From Hasllibacter sp. (GTDB lineage Bacteria > Pseudomonadota > Alphaproteobacteria > Rhodobacterales > Rhodobacteraceae): a stretch of DNA of 39,697 bases. Under the pieces are notes generated by a model. That model ran no database searches, was not told the origin of the DNA, and saw only the letters and a list, made by a program, of their open reading frames with translations. The DNA lies in contig JANQKA010000674.1 of the NCBI GenBank assembly GCA_028281405.1, positions 1-39,697 of the forward strand, in the 5' to 3' direction. This document shows, piece after piece, positions 1 to 13,590 of this stretch. How positions within the stretch are numbered: the stretch's first letter is position 1; the number at the start of each line of letters is the position of its first letter. Made by a program: the position numbers and the translations under genes.

Positions 1-563
1 GGTTCCGAAGCGAATCGACCATTCTGCGGCCCCGGCGTCGGCACGCGGCCCGCGGCGAGCTCGTCGATTATCCACCCCATGCGTTCGGCGGTCAGATCCT
101 CGTAGTAGTCCTTGCCGATCTGGACCATTGGCGCGTTGGCGCAGGCGCCGAGGCATTCCACCTCCTCCCACGAAAATTTGCCGTCCGCGGACAACCCGTG
201 CGGCACCGCGGCGATTTTCTCCCGGCAAACCGCGACCAGATCCTCAGCGCCGCAGATCATGCACGACGTGGTGCCGCAGACCTGCACATGGGCGACGGAT
301 CCAACGGGACTCAACTGGAACATGAAATAGAAGGTCGCCACCTCGAGCGCGCGGATGTAGGCGATGTCAAGCATCCGCGCCACATGCTCGATCGCCGGAC
401 GGGTCAGCCATCCCTCCTGCTCCTGGGCGCGCCACAGGAGCGGAATGACCGCCGACGCCTGGCGGCCCTCGGGATATTTCGACACCTGCGCCTCCGCCCA
501 AGCCTGATTGGCCTCGGTGAAGGCGAAGGTCTCCGGCTGTTCGGAGTGAAGGCGGCGCAGCAT
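1..563 (-). CDS. nuoE: NADH-quinone oxidoreductase subunit E (24 kDa, thioredoxin-like 2Fe-2S), partial at left edge
   Basis: Manual reverse translation [67 protein letters not shown]...[18 protein letters not shown]...[27 protein letters not shown]; the four-Cys 2Fe-2S pattern is present. Not in the ORF track because it runs off the window. Confidence 0.93.
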   Translation of the reverse strand, partial: MLRRLHSEQPETFAFTEANQAWAEAQVSKYPEGRQASAVIPLLWRAQEQEGWLTRPAIEHVARMLDIAYIRALEVATFYFMFQLSPVGSVAHVQVCGTTSCMICGAEDLVAVCREKIAAVPHGLSADGKFSWEEVECLGACANAPMVQIGKDYYEDLTAERMGWIIDELAAGRVPTPGPQNGRFASE

Positions 564-958
564 CGGAATCCCCCGTTTGGCAACGGCACACATTTGGCGC
601 GGAGCGGCGCGGGGTTCAAGGGGGCGGAGTGGACATTGTGCCGCAAGTCGACAGGACGGTTTTCCGGAGTCCGCCGCCCGGCGCGGGAGGAGGTCCAAAT
701 CTCAACGTCTTGGGGGCAGCCCCGCCGCATTGGCCCGGGAGGTTCCACTCGAATCCGTCATGGGGAGGCGCCCCCGCTCTCGATGGATGCCACCGTCGAC
801 CATTGGTCACATCCCCGCCGCGCCCGCATCAACGGCGGGCGAAGACCACCTTCTCATCCCCCCGAATCATTCGGCCCGGCCGGTCGAGCGGACCCGCCGC
901 GGCGGTCGACTCCATGCGTTCGCTCGGGGCGGCCTCCCCGCGACCGAAATCCGTGACC

Positions 959-1822
959 TCAGGAATCGCCGACCTTGTCACGCGTCCTGGTGTCGAAATC
1001 GGAGGCATCGTGGCGTTCCCAAAGCTGCGTTCGGGGCTCGCCCGCGGTTCGATTGACCATCCTCCCGCGCCGCGTTGTTTCCCGGGCGTCGATCATCTCC
1101 GCCCAGCGGACGACGTTCTTGTAGGACGCCACGTCGAGGAATTCGCCCGCGTCGTAGGACCGGCCCAACGCGCACTGCCCGTACCAAGGCCAGATCGCGA
1201 AATCTACGATCGTCAGTTCCCCGCCCACCATGAATTCCCTGTCTGCGAGATGCCGGTCCAGCACATCCAGTTGGCGCTTCGTCTCCATCGCGTAGCGATC
1301 GATCGGATATTTGAATTTCTCCGGAGCGTAGGCGTAGAAATGCCCGAAGCCGCCTCCGAGGAACGGAGCTGAACCCATCTGCCAGAACAGCCACGACAGC
1401 AGTTCGGGACGGTTCTCGGGCGTGGACATGAACGCGCCGAATTTCTCGCCCAAATGCATCAGGATCGCGCCGGATTCGAAGATCCGCACGGGTTTGCCGC
1501 CGGAACGGTCGACCATGGCCGGAATCTTGGAGTTGGGATTGATTTCCACGAATCCGGATCCGAATTGAGTGCCGTCGCCGATGCGGATGAGCCAGGCGTC
1601 GTATTCCGCTCCGGCGTGTCCCGCCGCCAGAAGCTCCTCGAGCATCACCGTGACCTTGACCCCGTTCGGGGTGCCCATACTGTACAATTGCAGCGGGTGC
1701 CCGCCCACGGGAAGTTCCGATTCGTGGGTCGCACCCGCGATTGGCCGGTTGGTTGAGGCGAAGGTTCCGCCGTTCTCTTCGTCCCAAGTCCAGACTTTGG
1801 GCGGGGTGTAGGCATCCGTCAT
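959..1822 (-). CDS. yghU: glutathione S-transferase family / glutathione-dependent disulfide-bond oxidoreductase (YghU-like)
   Basis: MTDAYTPPKVWTWDEENGGTFASTNRPIAGATHESELPVGGHPLQLYSMGTPNGVKVTVMLEELLAAG is YghU-like. Start placed at the internal Met (MTDAYTPP) rather than the longest ORF. Confidence 0.88.
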   Translation of the reverse strand: MTDAYTPPKVWTWDEENGGTFASTNRPIAGATHESELPVGGHPLQLYSMGTPNGVKVTVMLEELLAAGHAGAEYDAWLIRIGDGTQFGSGFVEINPNSKIPAMVDRSGGKPVRIFESGAILMHLGEKFGAFMSTPENRPELLSWLFWQMGSAPFLGGGFGHFYAYAPEKFKYPIDRYAMETKRQLDVLDRHLADREFMVGGELTIVDFAIWPWYGQCALGRSYDAGEFLDVASYKNVVRWAEMIDARETTRRGRMVNRTAGEPRTQLWERHDASDFDTRTRDKVGDS

Positions 1823-1937
1823 GACGATCTCCGCTGTGGATTCAAGCGGCAAGGTAGCCAAATGTTCCACCGCGTCAACGCTCGGGTTCGGCGTCCCGCC
1901 GCTTGCGCCCGGCCGGCCTTGTCCGGACATTCGCCCC

Positions 1938-3164
1938 ATGAAGCACGAGCTCAGAGCGGACCTCCGGGCCGCCTACGACGCCGCCGTGGCCGAGGCCGAC
2001 CCCGCTTCCGCGGTTCGGAGCGCGCTGGAAAGGCGCCCCGATTGGCCCGGGAACGCCGAGCGGGTGATCATTCTCGCCCTTGGCAAGGCGTCGCGGAGCA
2101 TGGCTCGGGCTGCGACGGATTGGCTGGATTCACGTGACGTATCTGGAACGATCGCGACGATCGCGGGCGAAGCCGCGCCTTTGGAAGGTTTCGAGGTTGT
2201 CGCGGGCGGCCATCCGGTTCCCGACGAAGGGAGCCGCGCCGCTGGCGAGGCCCTACTCCGGCGCGCCGCGTCGGCGAAACCAGGGGACGCCGTCCTGGCG
2301 TTGATCTCCGGGGGAGGCTCCGCCCTCGCGGTCGCGCCGCGGAACGGGATTTCCCTCTCCGAGAAAGCGCGGGTGACCGCGGAACTCTTACGGTCCGGCG
2401 CCGACATCACCGAGATCAATACCGTGCGCCGCGCGATGTCGCGGTTGAAGGGAGGAGGACTCGCCGCCGCGTCGGCCGCCCCCGTTCTGTCATTGATCAT
2501 TTCCGACGTTCCCGGCGACGACCCGTCCGTGGTGGCTTCGGGGCCGACGGTTCCTCCGCGGACCACCCTCGCCGCTGCGGACGTTCTGCGGAAATACGGA
2601 ATCCGCGCGGCGTTGCCTCCACCGGATTACACGCCGGTGCCTGAAGGCGACGTCGAGGTGGTCGCCGGAAACGAACGCTCCGTGTCGGCCGCCGCGAACG
2701 GCCTCTCCGATCTGGGTTACGCCGTTTCGCGCCTTCCCGGGTGGGTTGGCGGCGATGTGGAGTCGGTCGCGAGAGAGATCGCGGCGGCGATGCGTTCCGC
2801 GCCGCCGGGAAGTGTCGCGGTGTTGGCCGGCGGAGAACCAACCGTGGTCGTGCGCGGCTCCGGTCTAGGCGGTCGCAACCAGGATCTCGCCCTTCGTGTC
2901 GCGCGAATCCTCCACGAGGAGCCGCTGGACAGGCCGTGGAGCTTCATGTCGGCGGGTACGGACGGTCGAGACGGGCCCACGGACGCCGCCGGCGGATTCG
3001 CCGACGCGGAAACCGCCGCCCGCCTCGACGCGGCTGGCCTTGAATTGGAGGATGTCCTCGCCTGCAACGACGCCCACACCGGGCTGAAAGCCGCGGAAGA
3101 CCTACTGTACACTGGCCACAGCGGAACGAATGTCGCGGACGTAATGATCGCGGTTCTTCGCTGA
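1938..3164 (+). CDS. glycerate 2-kinase (MOFRL / GckA-TtuD family)
   Basis: VIILALGKASRSMARAA, ALISGGGSALAVAP, SDVPGDDPSVVASGPTVPP, LAGGEPTVVVRGSGLGGRNQDLAL, SAGTDGRDGPTDAAGGFAD are family hallmarks; start at MKHELRADL. Confidence 0.9.
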   Translation: MKHELRADLRAAYDAAVAEADPASAVRSALERRPDWPGNAERVIILALGKASRSMARAATDWLDSRDVSGTIATIAGEAAPLEGFEVVAGGHPVPDEGSRAAGEALLRRAASAKPGDAVLALISGGGSALAVAPRNGISLSEKARVTAELLRSGADITEINTVRRAMSRLKGGGLAAASAAPVLSLIISDVPGDDPSVVASGPTVPPRTTLAAADVLRKYGIRAALPPPDYTPVPEGDVEVVAGNERSVSAAANGLSDLGYAVSRLPGWVGGDVESVAREIAAAMRSAPPGSVAVLAGGEPTVVVRGSGLGGRNQDLALRVARILHEEPLDRPWSFMSAGTDGRDGPTDAAGGFADAETAARLDAAGLELEDVLACNDAHTGLKAAEDLLYTGHSGTNVADVMIAVLR

Positions 3165-4354
3165 ACCGGCCATGCCGCGGCGGAGCGATTCGCTGCGGAT
3201 GCGAACCGAATCGGTTCAACGCCGCCCCTCGCCTTCAAAATTGCTTCCTCCACCCCGGATTGCCGAAAACCACTTGGAAGCGAATCGAACAAACGTCACG
3301 CTCAGTGGTTTCCTCCACAGGTGCGCGCGGTTCCCGATCACCGGATTCGACCGTCGTCCCGGAAAGCCCCGTTCAAGATTTCTCCTCCGCTGGCGCCCCT
3401 TCAGGCCCCGACGGCATCAGCCACCATGCTGCATCACATCCAACGCGGAAACGGAGGTGATTCGTTCAGCGTCCGCGCTACAACCGGAGACCAACCGAAA
3501 TAAGGGCTAACAACCGGCTCTGGTCGTTACGCTCCCATACGGGTACGATGGCGATTCGGAAACACCGGTCCAACCTCGCCGAGGACGTGCTGGAGACCGA
3601 GGATCTCCAACCGGATTCCCGTAGGTAAGCTCGATTCGACCGCCGCACATAAGATGCCATCGATTCGCACGGATTGAACCTCGGTCTAGAGATGAATCGA
3701 GGTGGGACGCCAGCAAATCCGTAGCTGAGTGGCATATATGGTAGTCATGCAAAATCAATACGCCATATACCGTGCTGAACTGGAGCATGGGCCAAGGACA
3801 AATCTCTTGCAAGAGCATCGAAAACATGTCATCGTCCTCGTGAACAGACCACAAGATACCCGATTCCAAGATCCGGAAGCACATGGGTGCAGCCTGAGCT
3901 TCTCGGTGGCGCGCAAGCGGGGCTTCGGGCCGAAGGAGAGAGACATGCCGATTTCCAAGCTCGGAAAATCGACGGCAACACTCGAAACCGGGGTGGCGCC
4001 CCCGACCAATCGCGCTTCATTCCGGAGGGGGAGTGCCCACCGCCAGCGCACCCGGGACGACTGCGACGGTCCGGGCCGCCGTGTTCAATGGAATCGGACC
4101 ATTCATCTCCCGGAAAGAGGAGTTTCCCCGCCTGCCCCGTCCGTTCCATTGAGCACGCTGGGATGCATCATTGCCCCCCAGGTCCGCCGATTAAGCTCCT
4201 GGCACCGCATTGGGCGACTGGAATCCGGACAACGTGGCGGCATCAATATCGCGTTCCCAATGTGCGCGCAACAACCCTTGATTCATCAAGACTCGCAATT
4301 CGACGTGCAAGTTCCAGCCATCTCAAGCCAACCCAAAATTGGAAGGGGAATCTC

Positions 4355-5449
4355 ATGACCCGAACGATCGAATCCCAAAAGAATCCGAACTCGGATTCCA
4401 AGCTCCAGGACGACGATGTGGACATTTCAACTGAGACATCCAAGGTTGAATTCAAGCTCACCGTGACCCCGACCGACTTTTCGTTGGGGGAAATCGTGAA
4501 TCTTATTGACGAAAAAGTAATAATTATTCCTTCGTATCAGAGAAAATATGTCTGGAACATTCGAAGAGCATCGGCACTTATCGAATCTTTCATAATTGGA
4601 CTTCCTGTCCCGCAATTGTTTTTTTACCAAAACTCCGAAGGAGAACTCGAAGTAATCGACGGGCAACAAAGAATTACTTCCGTATACTATTTTTTCAAAG
4701 GGTATTTTGGGGGTAATGGAAAAAGACGCCCATTTAAATTGTCGAACCTATTGCAGCGGAAGGACTTGAATGGGAAAACATTCGAAGAACTTGATAAATC
4801 AGTGGAGAGAAGGCTCAGGAATTCATTTCTGCGCGGGGTCATTATTAGACAATTGACGCCTGTCGATGAGACTCCGCAGAGCGTTTATCACATTTATGAA
4901 CGACTGAACATGGGGGGAGAGCAACTTGCTCCCCAAGAAATAAGAAATGCAATTTTCAGGGGGGAAATTCTGGATGCATTTAAAAAACTCAATAATTTGC
5001 CCAGTTGGCGAAAAATTTACGGAAAATCTGACATAGATCCGAAGCAACGGGACATTGAATTAATCTTGCGGCTATTTGCCTTGTTCGAAAATTCTGATAA
5101 TTATCAGCCTCCGATGAAAGATTTTCTGTCAAGTGAAATGTCTTTGAACAAATCCTTCGCCTCGCGTCGGGCAAAAAAATTCGTGAAAAGTTTTAAATTA
5201 ATATCTGATAAAGTATCAAAGGCTATTGATCGCCCGTTTCGACCAAATGGACCGTTGAACGCCGCAACAATGGAGGCGATAATGATTGCGCTGATGGAAA
5301 CCGGCGAACAATCCAAAATCCGCCCCGATGTGTATGAGGAGCTGCTGAGTGATGAAGAATTTCTTCAAGCTATTTCATCGAATACCACGAGTCGGGAGAA
5401 CTTGATTACGCGCCACGAAGTAGCGAAGGAGTATTTGTCGTTACCATGA
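4355..5449 (+). CDS. DUF262 domain-containing protein (GmrS/SspE-like N-terminal DGQQR domain), copy 1
   Basis: PSYQRKYVWNIRRASALIESFIIGLPVPQLFFYQNSEGELEVIDGQQRITSVYYFF...YHIYERLNMGGEQLAPQEIRNAIF; DGQQR motif and [Y/F]ERLN.GG.L..QEIRN typical of DUF262. No recognisable C-terminal DUF1524 HNH motif. AT-rich. Confidence 0.88.
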   Translation: MTRTIESQKNPNSDSKLQDDDVDISTETSKVEFKLTVTPTDFSLGEIVNLIDEKVIIIPSYQRKYVWNIRRASALIESFIIGLPVPQLFFYQNSEGELEVIDGQQRITSVYYFFKGYFGGNGKRRPFKLSNLLQRKDLNGKTFEELDKSVERRLRNSFLRGVIIRQLTPVDETPQSVYHIYERLNMGGEQLAPQEIRNAIFRGEILDAFKKLNNLPSWRKIYGKSDIDPKQRDIELILRLFALFENSDNYQPPMKDFLSSEMSLNKSFASRRAKKFVKSFKLISDKVSKAIDRPFRPNGPLNAATMEAIMIALMETGEQSKIRPDVYEELLSDEEFLQAISSNTTSRENLITRHEVAKEYLSLP

Positions 5450-5985
5450 GAGACTCGCTTCACGAAAACTTTCTCCATATCCGCTCCTTGGCTAAGGAAA
5501 TCGACAAGTATGTGATTCACGCGAACGGCGTATACGCTCACCTTGAAACCAATATCGCCGGTATGCTCGCAGTTTCCATTGTCGCGACATATGAGGATAT
5601 CGTCCGCAGCACTCTCATTGAGTATGCGGAGAGAAACCACCCGAAGTTCCACACTTATGTTAGCATCGATTTTGAAAGAATGAATTCAAAGATCAACCTA
5701 AGCGACCTTCATCATTATTCCCGTAAATTTGGATTATCTCCATGGGAGAGTGAAGGATCCCAAAAGGATCTCACCACGTTTCAAAAGCTTTTGCATTTTA
5801 GAAAGCCTGACATTGAGAGAAGATTGAATCGCGATTTATATATGAGCTACAACAATTTGTTTAAATGGAGAATAGCTTACGCCCACAGACGTTTCTCGAT
5901 GGCAACTCTAAAGGAAGTTTATACCACTCACCATGTGGCAAAGCATGTAATAAAGGCATTCGTGGACGCATTCGAACAGGGATGA
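5446..5985 (+). CDS. HEPN-domain putative RNase (MAE_28990/MAE_18760-like), partner of DUF262 copy 1
   Basis: ATGA overlap with the upstream stop (5446-5449). All-alpha-looking protein MRDSLHENFLHIRSLAKEIDKYVIHANGVYAHLETNIAGMLAVSIVATYEDIVRSTLIEYA... with C-terminal FKWRIAYAHRR = Rx4H HEPN catalytic pattern. Confidence 0.72.
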   Translation: MRDSLHENFLHIRSLAKEIDKYVIHANGVYAHLETNIAGMLAVSIVATYEDIVRSTLIEYAERNHPKFHTYVSIDFERMNSKINLSDLHHYSRKFGLSPWESEGSQKDLTTFQKLLHFRKPDIERRLNRDLYMSYNNLFKWRIAYAHRRFSMATLKEVYTTHHVAKHVIKAFVDAFEQG

Positions 5986-6207
5986 ATTTCCCATTTAATT
6001 GTTGGAAGTACGCACTACGCAATTGAGAATCCTGAAGAAATTGAATAATCCTTCCAATCCGCAAATGGTAAAATTGAAGAAACTCCATCATCGCTCAATT
6101 TTCCACAACGTCAAGCCATTAATCTCACTAATAACTCGGTGCCGGACCTGTGACGAGGCAAATTGCTCCAAACATCGTCAAGTATTACGTTTCATGGTGT
6201 AATAGTG

Positions 6208-6375
6208 ATGACGCGCCCGATTATCATTTTGAAGCCTGACACTGTCGAGACCGGCGAGTTCTCCGGCGAATTCTTCGGGCGGTTCAGGTCGTCGGATATC
6301 CTCATCTCCGGCACCACCGGACGGGCGTCCCGAACCAATGCCCAGCGGGAATTGGACCTCAACGTCCTGAACTAG
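6208..6375 (+). CDS. small hypothetical ORF (56 aa)
   Basis: MTRPIIILKPDTVETGEFSGEFFGRFRSSDILISGTTGRASRTNAQRELDLNVLN; high-GC stretch between the two AT-rich modules. No family recognised. Confidence 0.25.
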   Translation: MTRPIIILKPDTVETGEFSGEFFGRFRSSDILISGTTGRASRTNAQRELDLNVLN

Positions 6376-6387
6376 ATTCCGAAGCTG

Positions 6388-6648
6388 ATGACCGCGTTGA
6401 CTGCGCCCCGGAAACTCGACGACTTCACCGAAGCCGGCAACGAAAACATCGGCGACCTCACCGACGACAGGAACGCATCCTTCGATCCCGCCGAGGATTG
6501 GGTGCTCAACACGCGCACAATCGACGAAATCCAGGAAGCCGCCTGGCGGGACGGATGGGGCGACGTGATGCGCTACGCCACCGACCGCGCGGCGCGGGAT
6601 TGCACCGACACCAACGATCCGGTTCCGGCGACGAAACAATCCGAGTAG
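6388..6648 (+). CDS. small hypothetical acidic ORF (86 aa)
   Basis: MTALTAPRKLDDFTEAGNENIGDLTDDRNASFDPAEDWVLNTRTIDEIQEAAWRDGWGDVMRYATDRAARD; plausible amino-acid composition, same frame as the preceding small ORF. Confidence 0.3.
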   Translation: MTALTAPRKLDDFTEAGNENIGDLTDDRNASFDPAEDWVLNTRTIDEIQEAAWRDGWGDVMRYATDRAARDCTDTNDPVPATKQSE

Positions 6649-6714
6649 AAACGAAACGGTCGCCGAACCGAATACAACCGCCCCTAAGGGCAAACTCAAC
6701 AATAAGACAAGCAA

Positions 6715-7100
6715 ATGACAACCAATTTCTCCAATCTTCCCAGGGAATTGCACCCAGCGCTCGAGACATTCCCCGGCGATTTCCGCGTCATCAACCCCGA
6801 CGGTGGCCGGGTTTCCGGAGGGTGGGCGAGTACGAGAAAGACATCCTGCCCAAGGTCGCCCCCGGAATTCCGCTCAGGGACGCGCTGATCTCCATGGATT
6901 CGACGCTCCGAAACAGTGATTGGGTCGCGATGGAGGAGCATCCCGCGTTCCTGGCGGAGATTCCCGACATCGACGCCGAACCCGCGGGGACGCCCCTCCA
7001 AGCGATCGATTTCCACATCAATTTCGATCACTGCTGGGGCGTCACGCAAGTCAGGGCGACCGAGCACACCCCGGGTTGCGACGGAAACAAGCACCAAATT
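6715..7100 (+). pseudogene. possible frameshifted hypothetical gene
   Basis: Protein-like sequence MTTNFSNLPRELHPALETFPGDFRVINPDGGRVSG (frame of 6715) continues in another frame as EYEKDILPKVAPGIPLRDALISMDSTLRNSDWVAMEEHPAFLAEIPDIDAEPAGTPLQAIDFHINFDHCWGVTQV. Frame change near 6825; end approximate. Confidence 0.3.
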
Positions 7101-7692
7101 TATCTACACAAAATTGTGCGGTTCAGCAAAAAATGTTCAATATCTTTTCCGGCGGTTGGTGGCGGAATCTGCCTTGACACCGCCTGTGGATTCGCTACTT
7201 TTTCAGTCAGAGGACGACATGATGATCAGCTTGAATGCAAAATCGACGGTGATGTTCCCGGCCAGCGTGAGACAACAGGCCGACTCCGATTCGTTCGGTC
7301 ACCGCATTCCGGTCATCGCGGCACATGCTGCAGTTCAGCGAAGCGCGAGGCCCCCCCAGTGGCTGTCCTCGTTATCAACGCATCCGCGGCGAACAACGTT
7401 CGTGCCGGGTTGGGGCGCCCGGTGGAATCCCATGACGGCACCCGAGGGTCCCCCCGCACGTCACTTTCTCACCAGACTGTGCATCCGGCATAAAGTGAAT
7501 CAGTTCAACACAATCTGCGGAAGGAGACTGAATTTCCATCCGCGGAATACGTTTGCAAATCTCTCCGTGGGAGCGTGCCGCTCCACCTTGCGACAGAGCG
7601 AACAACGCGATGTTACCCGGAGGGCGACCAGATAGCCCGGGTGACGTATTCAGCTCCCCCGAACAGCCAACTTTGACGGAAGAAGACCCATC

Positions 7693-8814
7693 ATGACGAA
7701 AATCGCGACCACCGAAGAAATCCTTGTTCAGGATGACGACCGCAACGTCGAGGAATCGATTCGCATCGACGACAAGATGGACAGCACGACCGAGGCATCC
7801 CGCCTCGAATATGATTTCATCGCCACTCCAACCGACTATACGCTAGAGTACATCGCGGAAAATTTCGGTGAAAAAATTATCGTTCCTTCGTACCAGCGAG
7901 ACTACGCATGGAATATCCAACAAGCGTCCGCGCTGATTGAATCTTTCATTATTGGATTACCCGTTCCGCAGCTGTACCTATTTCTAAACAGCAAGGGAAA
8001 CTATGAAGTGATTGATGGCCAGCAACGTATTACATCGATTAAATATTTCTTAAATGGACGCTTTCCATCCGGAAATTCCGGGAAAGGGTTCCGAACTTTC
8101 AGGTTGACCGGTCTTCTGCGGAGGTCGGACCTGAACGGCAAAACTTTCGAAGAATTGGATTATTACATTGGAGACAGACTCGTGAATTCAACGATACGTG
8201 CCATCATAATCATGCAGTCGGAGCCAATCGAAGACAACCCAGAGTTGGTATATCATATTTTTGAGAGACTCAATGCGGGAGGAACGAGACTCTCTTCACA
8301 GGAGATTCGGAATGTAATGTGTCATGGAGAAATCCGCACACAATTGGAAAAACTCAACAGTTTGGAGAGTTGGAGAAAAATTTTCGGCAAGCTCAGCCCT
8401 GACCCCAAACAGAGGGACATTGAATTAATTTTGAGACTATTCGCATTATTTGAAAATTCGAATAACTACCAACCACCAATGAGGGACTTTTTGACAAAGG
8501 AAATGTCATCGCACAGATCTTTCGATTCGGATAAATCTCGGAGATTCGCAAAAAAATTCGTTCAGACATGCGATCTCGTAATAATATCTATCGAAAATCC
8601 ATTTCGTCCTCAAGGACCGTTGAACGCCGCCGCGTTGGAAGCGGTGATGGGTTCGCTCATGGAGGCCGAAAATGTTCCGGCAATTCTCACCGAAGGCTAT
8701 GAAAAATTGATGGGCGACGATGCGTTTCAACGTGCGATATTGTCCAACACCACAAGCCGCGAAAACGTTATGATCCGCAAAGAAAGAGCAACGGAGTTGA
8801 TCTTCAAGTCATGA
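7693..8814 (+). CDS. DUF262 domain-containing protein, copy 2
   Basis: PSYQRDYAWNIQQASALIESFIIGLPVPQLYLFLNSKGNYEVIDGQQRITSIKYF...YHIFERLNAGGTRLSSQEIRN; clearly paralogous over its full length to the 4355-5449 product. Confidence 0.88.
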   Translation: MTKIATTEEILVQDDDRNVEESIRIDDKMDSTTEASRLEYDFIATPTDYTLEYIAENFGEKIIVPSYQRDYAWNIQQASALIESFIIGLPVPQLYLFLNSKGNYEVIDGQQRITSIKYFLNGRFPSGNSGKGFRTFRLTGLLRRSDLNGKTFEELDYYIGDRLVNSTIRAIIIMQSEPIEDNPELVYHIFERLNAGGTRLSSQEIRNVMCHGEIRTQLEKLNSLESWRKIFGKLSPDPKQRDIELILRLFALFENSNNYQPPMRDFLTKEMSSHRSFDSDKSRRFAKKFVQTCDLVIISIENPFRPQGPLNAAALEAVMGSLMEAENVPAILTEGYEKLMGDDAFQRAILSNTTSRENVMIRKERATELIFKS

Positions 8815-9349
8815 GCCATCTTCTCCGCCAAAATTTCCAACATATCCAGGAATTGGCCGAATACTTGGTTGATCTCGTGAGCCGCAAGGAATAAAAACCG
8901 CTCGACTGGGCATCGAAATTTCCGGCATGTTCGCCATCTCAATTGCAGCCAAATATGAAAAAATCGTTCGCACCACCCTGATTGACTACGCAGAAAAGTG
9001 TCATCTAAATTTTCAGATATACGCAGAGTCGAATTTGAAAAGGATGAACTCAAAAGTTTCCCTCGGCGATTTGAGAGGATACGCCTTGAATTTTGGTTTG
9101 AAGCCCTCGAAGCCGATTCAAGGAATAAAGAAATCAACCATATTTCACGAACTTCTGGAGTCCCGGAGGAAAGCAATCAAAATCGAACGCGGCTTAGACC
9201 TTGGGATTATTTATGGAAATCTATTCACATGGAGGCACTCCCACACCCATAGTGGAACAATCCCGGCATCGTTCGATGATGAAAATAATTCTCACGGAAT
9301 TGCCAAAAACGTGATTGAAGCATTCGTTGAAGCGTTTGAAAGTGAATGA
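8811..9349 (+). pseudogene. HEPN-domain putative RNase, copy 2, frameshifted
   Basis: Starts with ATGA overlap at 8811 (MSHLLRQNFQHIQELAEYLVDLVSRKE, TAA at 8892). The homologous protein then continues in another frame from ~8888 (GIKTARLGIEISGMFAISIAAKYEKIVRTTLIDYAEK...FTWRHSHTHSG). The Rx4H pattern (RHSHTH) is retained. Confidence 0.75.
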
Positions 9350-9511
9350 TATTGTATTTTAATATCGAAGCACGCCGCTCTTCCGCCGACAGGACCGGTT
9401 TGGATTGCGCGCTTGCGAATGCCGGATTGTCGTCCCAACGCCTCCCGCTGCCCGGGCGCGAGGAGGGATGCGCCGCCCCACGCCCGGTCTCCATCACAGT
9501 CCGACGCGATA

Positions 9512-13165
<3,654 letters not shown>

Positions 13166-13590
13166 CGCTCATTGGTCGTCTCGTCCGGCACGCGCCGGCA
13201 ACGTCGCCCGGGGTCGGTCGGCAAGCCCCTCGACCGCCGGGGCGCGGGCCCCGAAGCGTCCGAGCGGTGAATCTCCCCGCCACGACCGAGGCCACAAGAT
13301 ATGGTGCTGCCCCGCTCGACACGCACTAACTGGCGGCAATTTATGGCGACCGCAAACAGATTTTTGGTCTGGAAAATAAGGGATTCGCGAGACTGCGCCA
13401 AGAATTCGTACTCCGCCGGCCTCCCACGCTCCGCTCCAGCGACGCCGCGCCCGACGATGAGGGGAGGCGCCGCCGCGACCTTCCGCGAATCGCCACGGCG
13501 GCCGCTCCCGCGGTCCAACGGAAGTTGCTCGAGCAAAATCCTGACTGGACCGGAGACCGAAATGGAAGCGATTCGCGGATGCCGTGGAGC

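Noticed and set aside
3729-4354. Upstream ORFs and N-terminal extension of the first DUF262 protein
   Set aside because: The extension (from 3887) is GC-rich, Pro/Arg-rich and unlike the paralogue's N-terminus; the start at 4355 matches the second copy's architecture.
8880-8900. Programmed -1 frameshift in HEPN copy 2 (AATAAAAACC)
   Set aside because: No proper X XXY YYZ heptamer in the reading frame and the alignment also loses about one codon, so an indel mutation or sequencing error is simpler.
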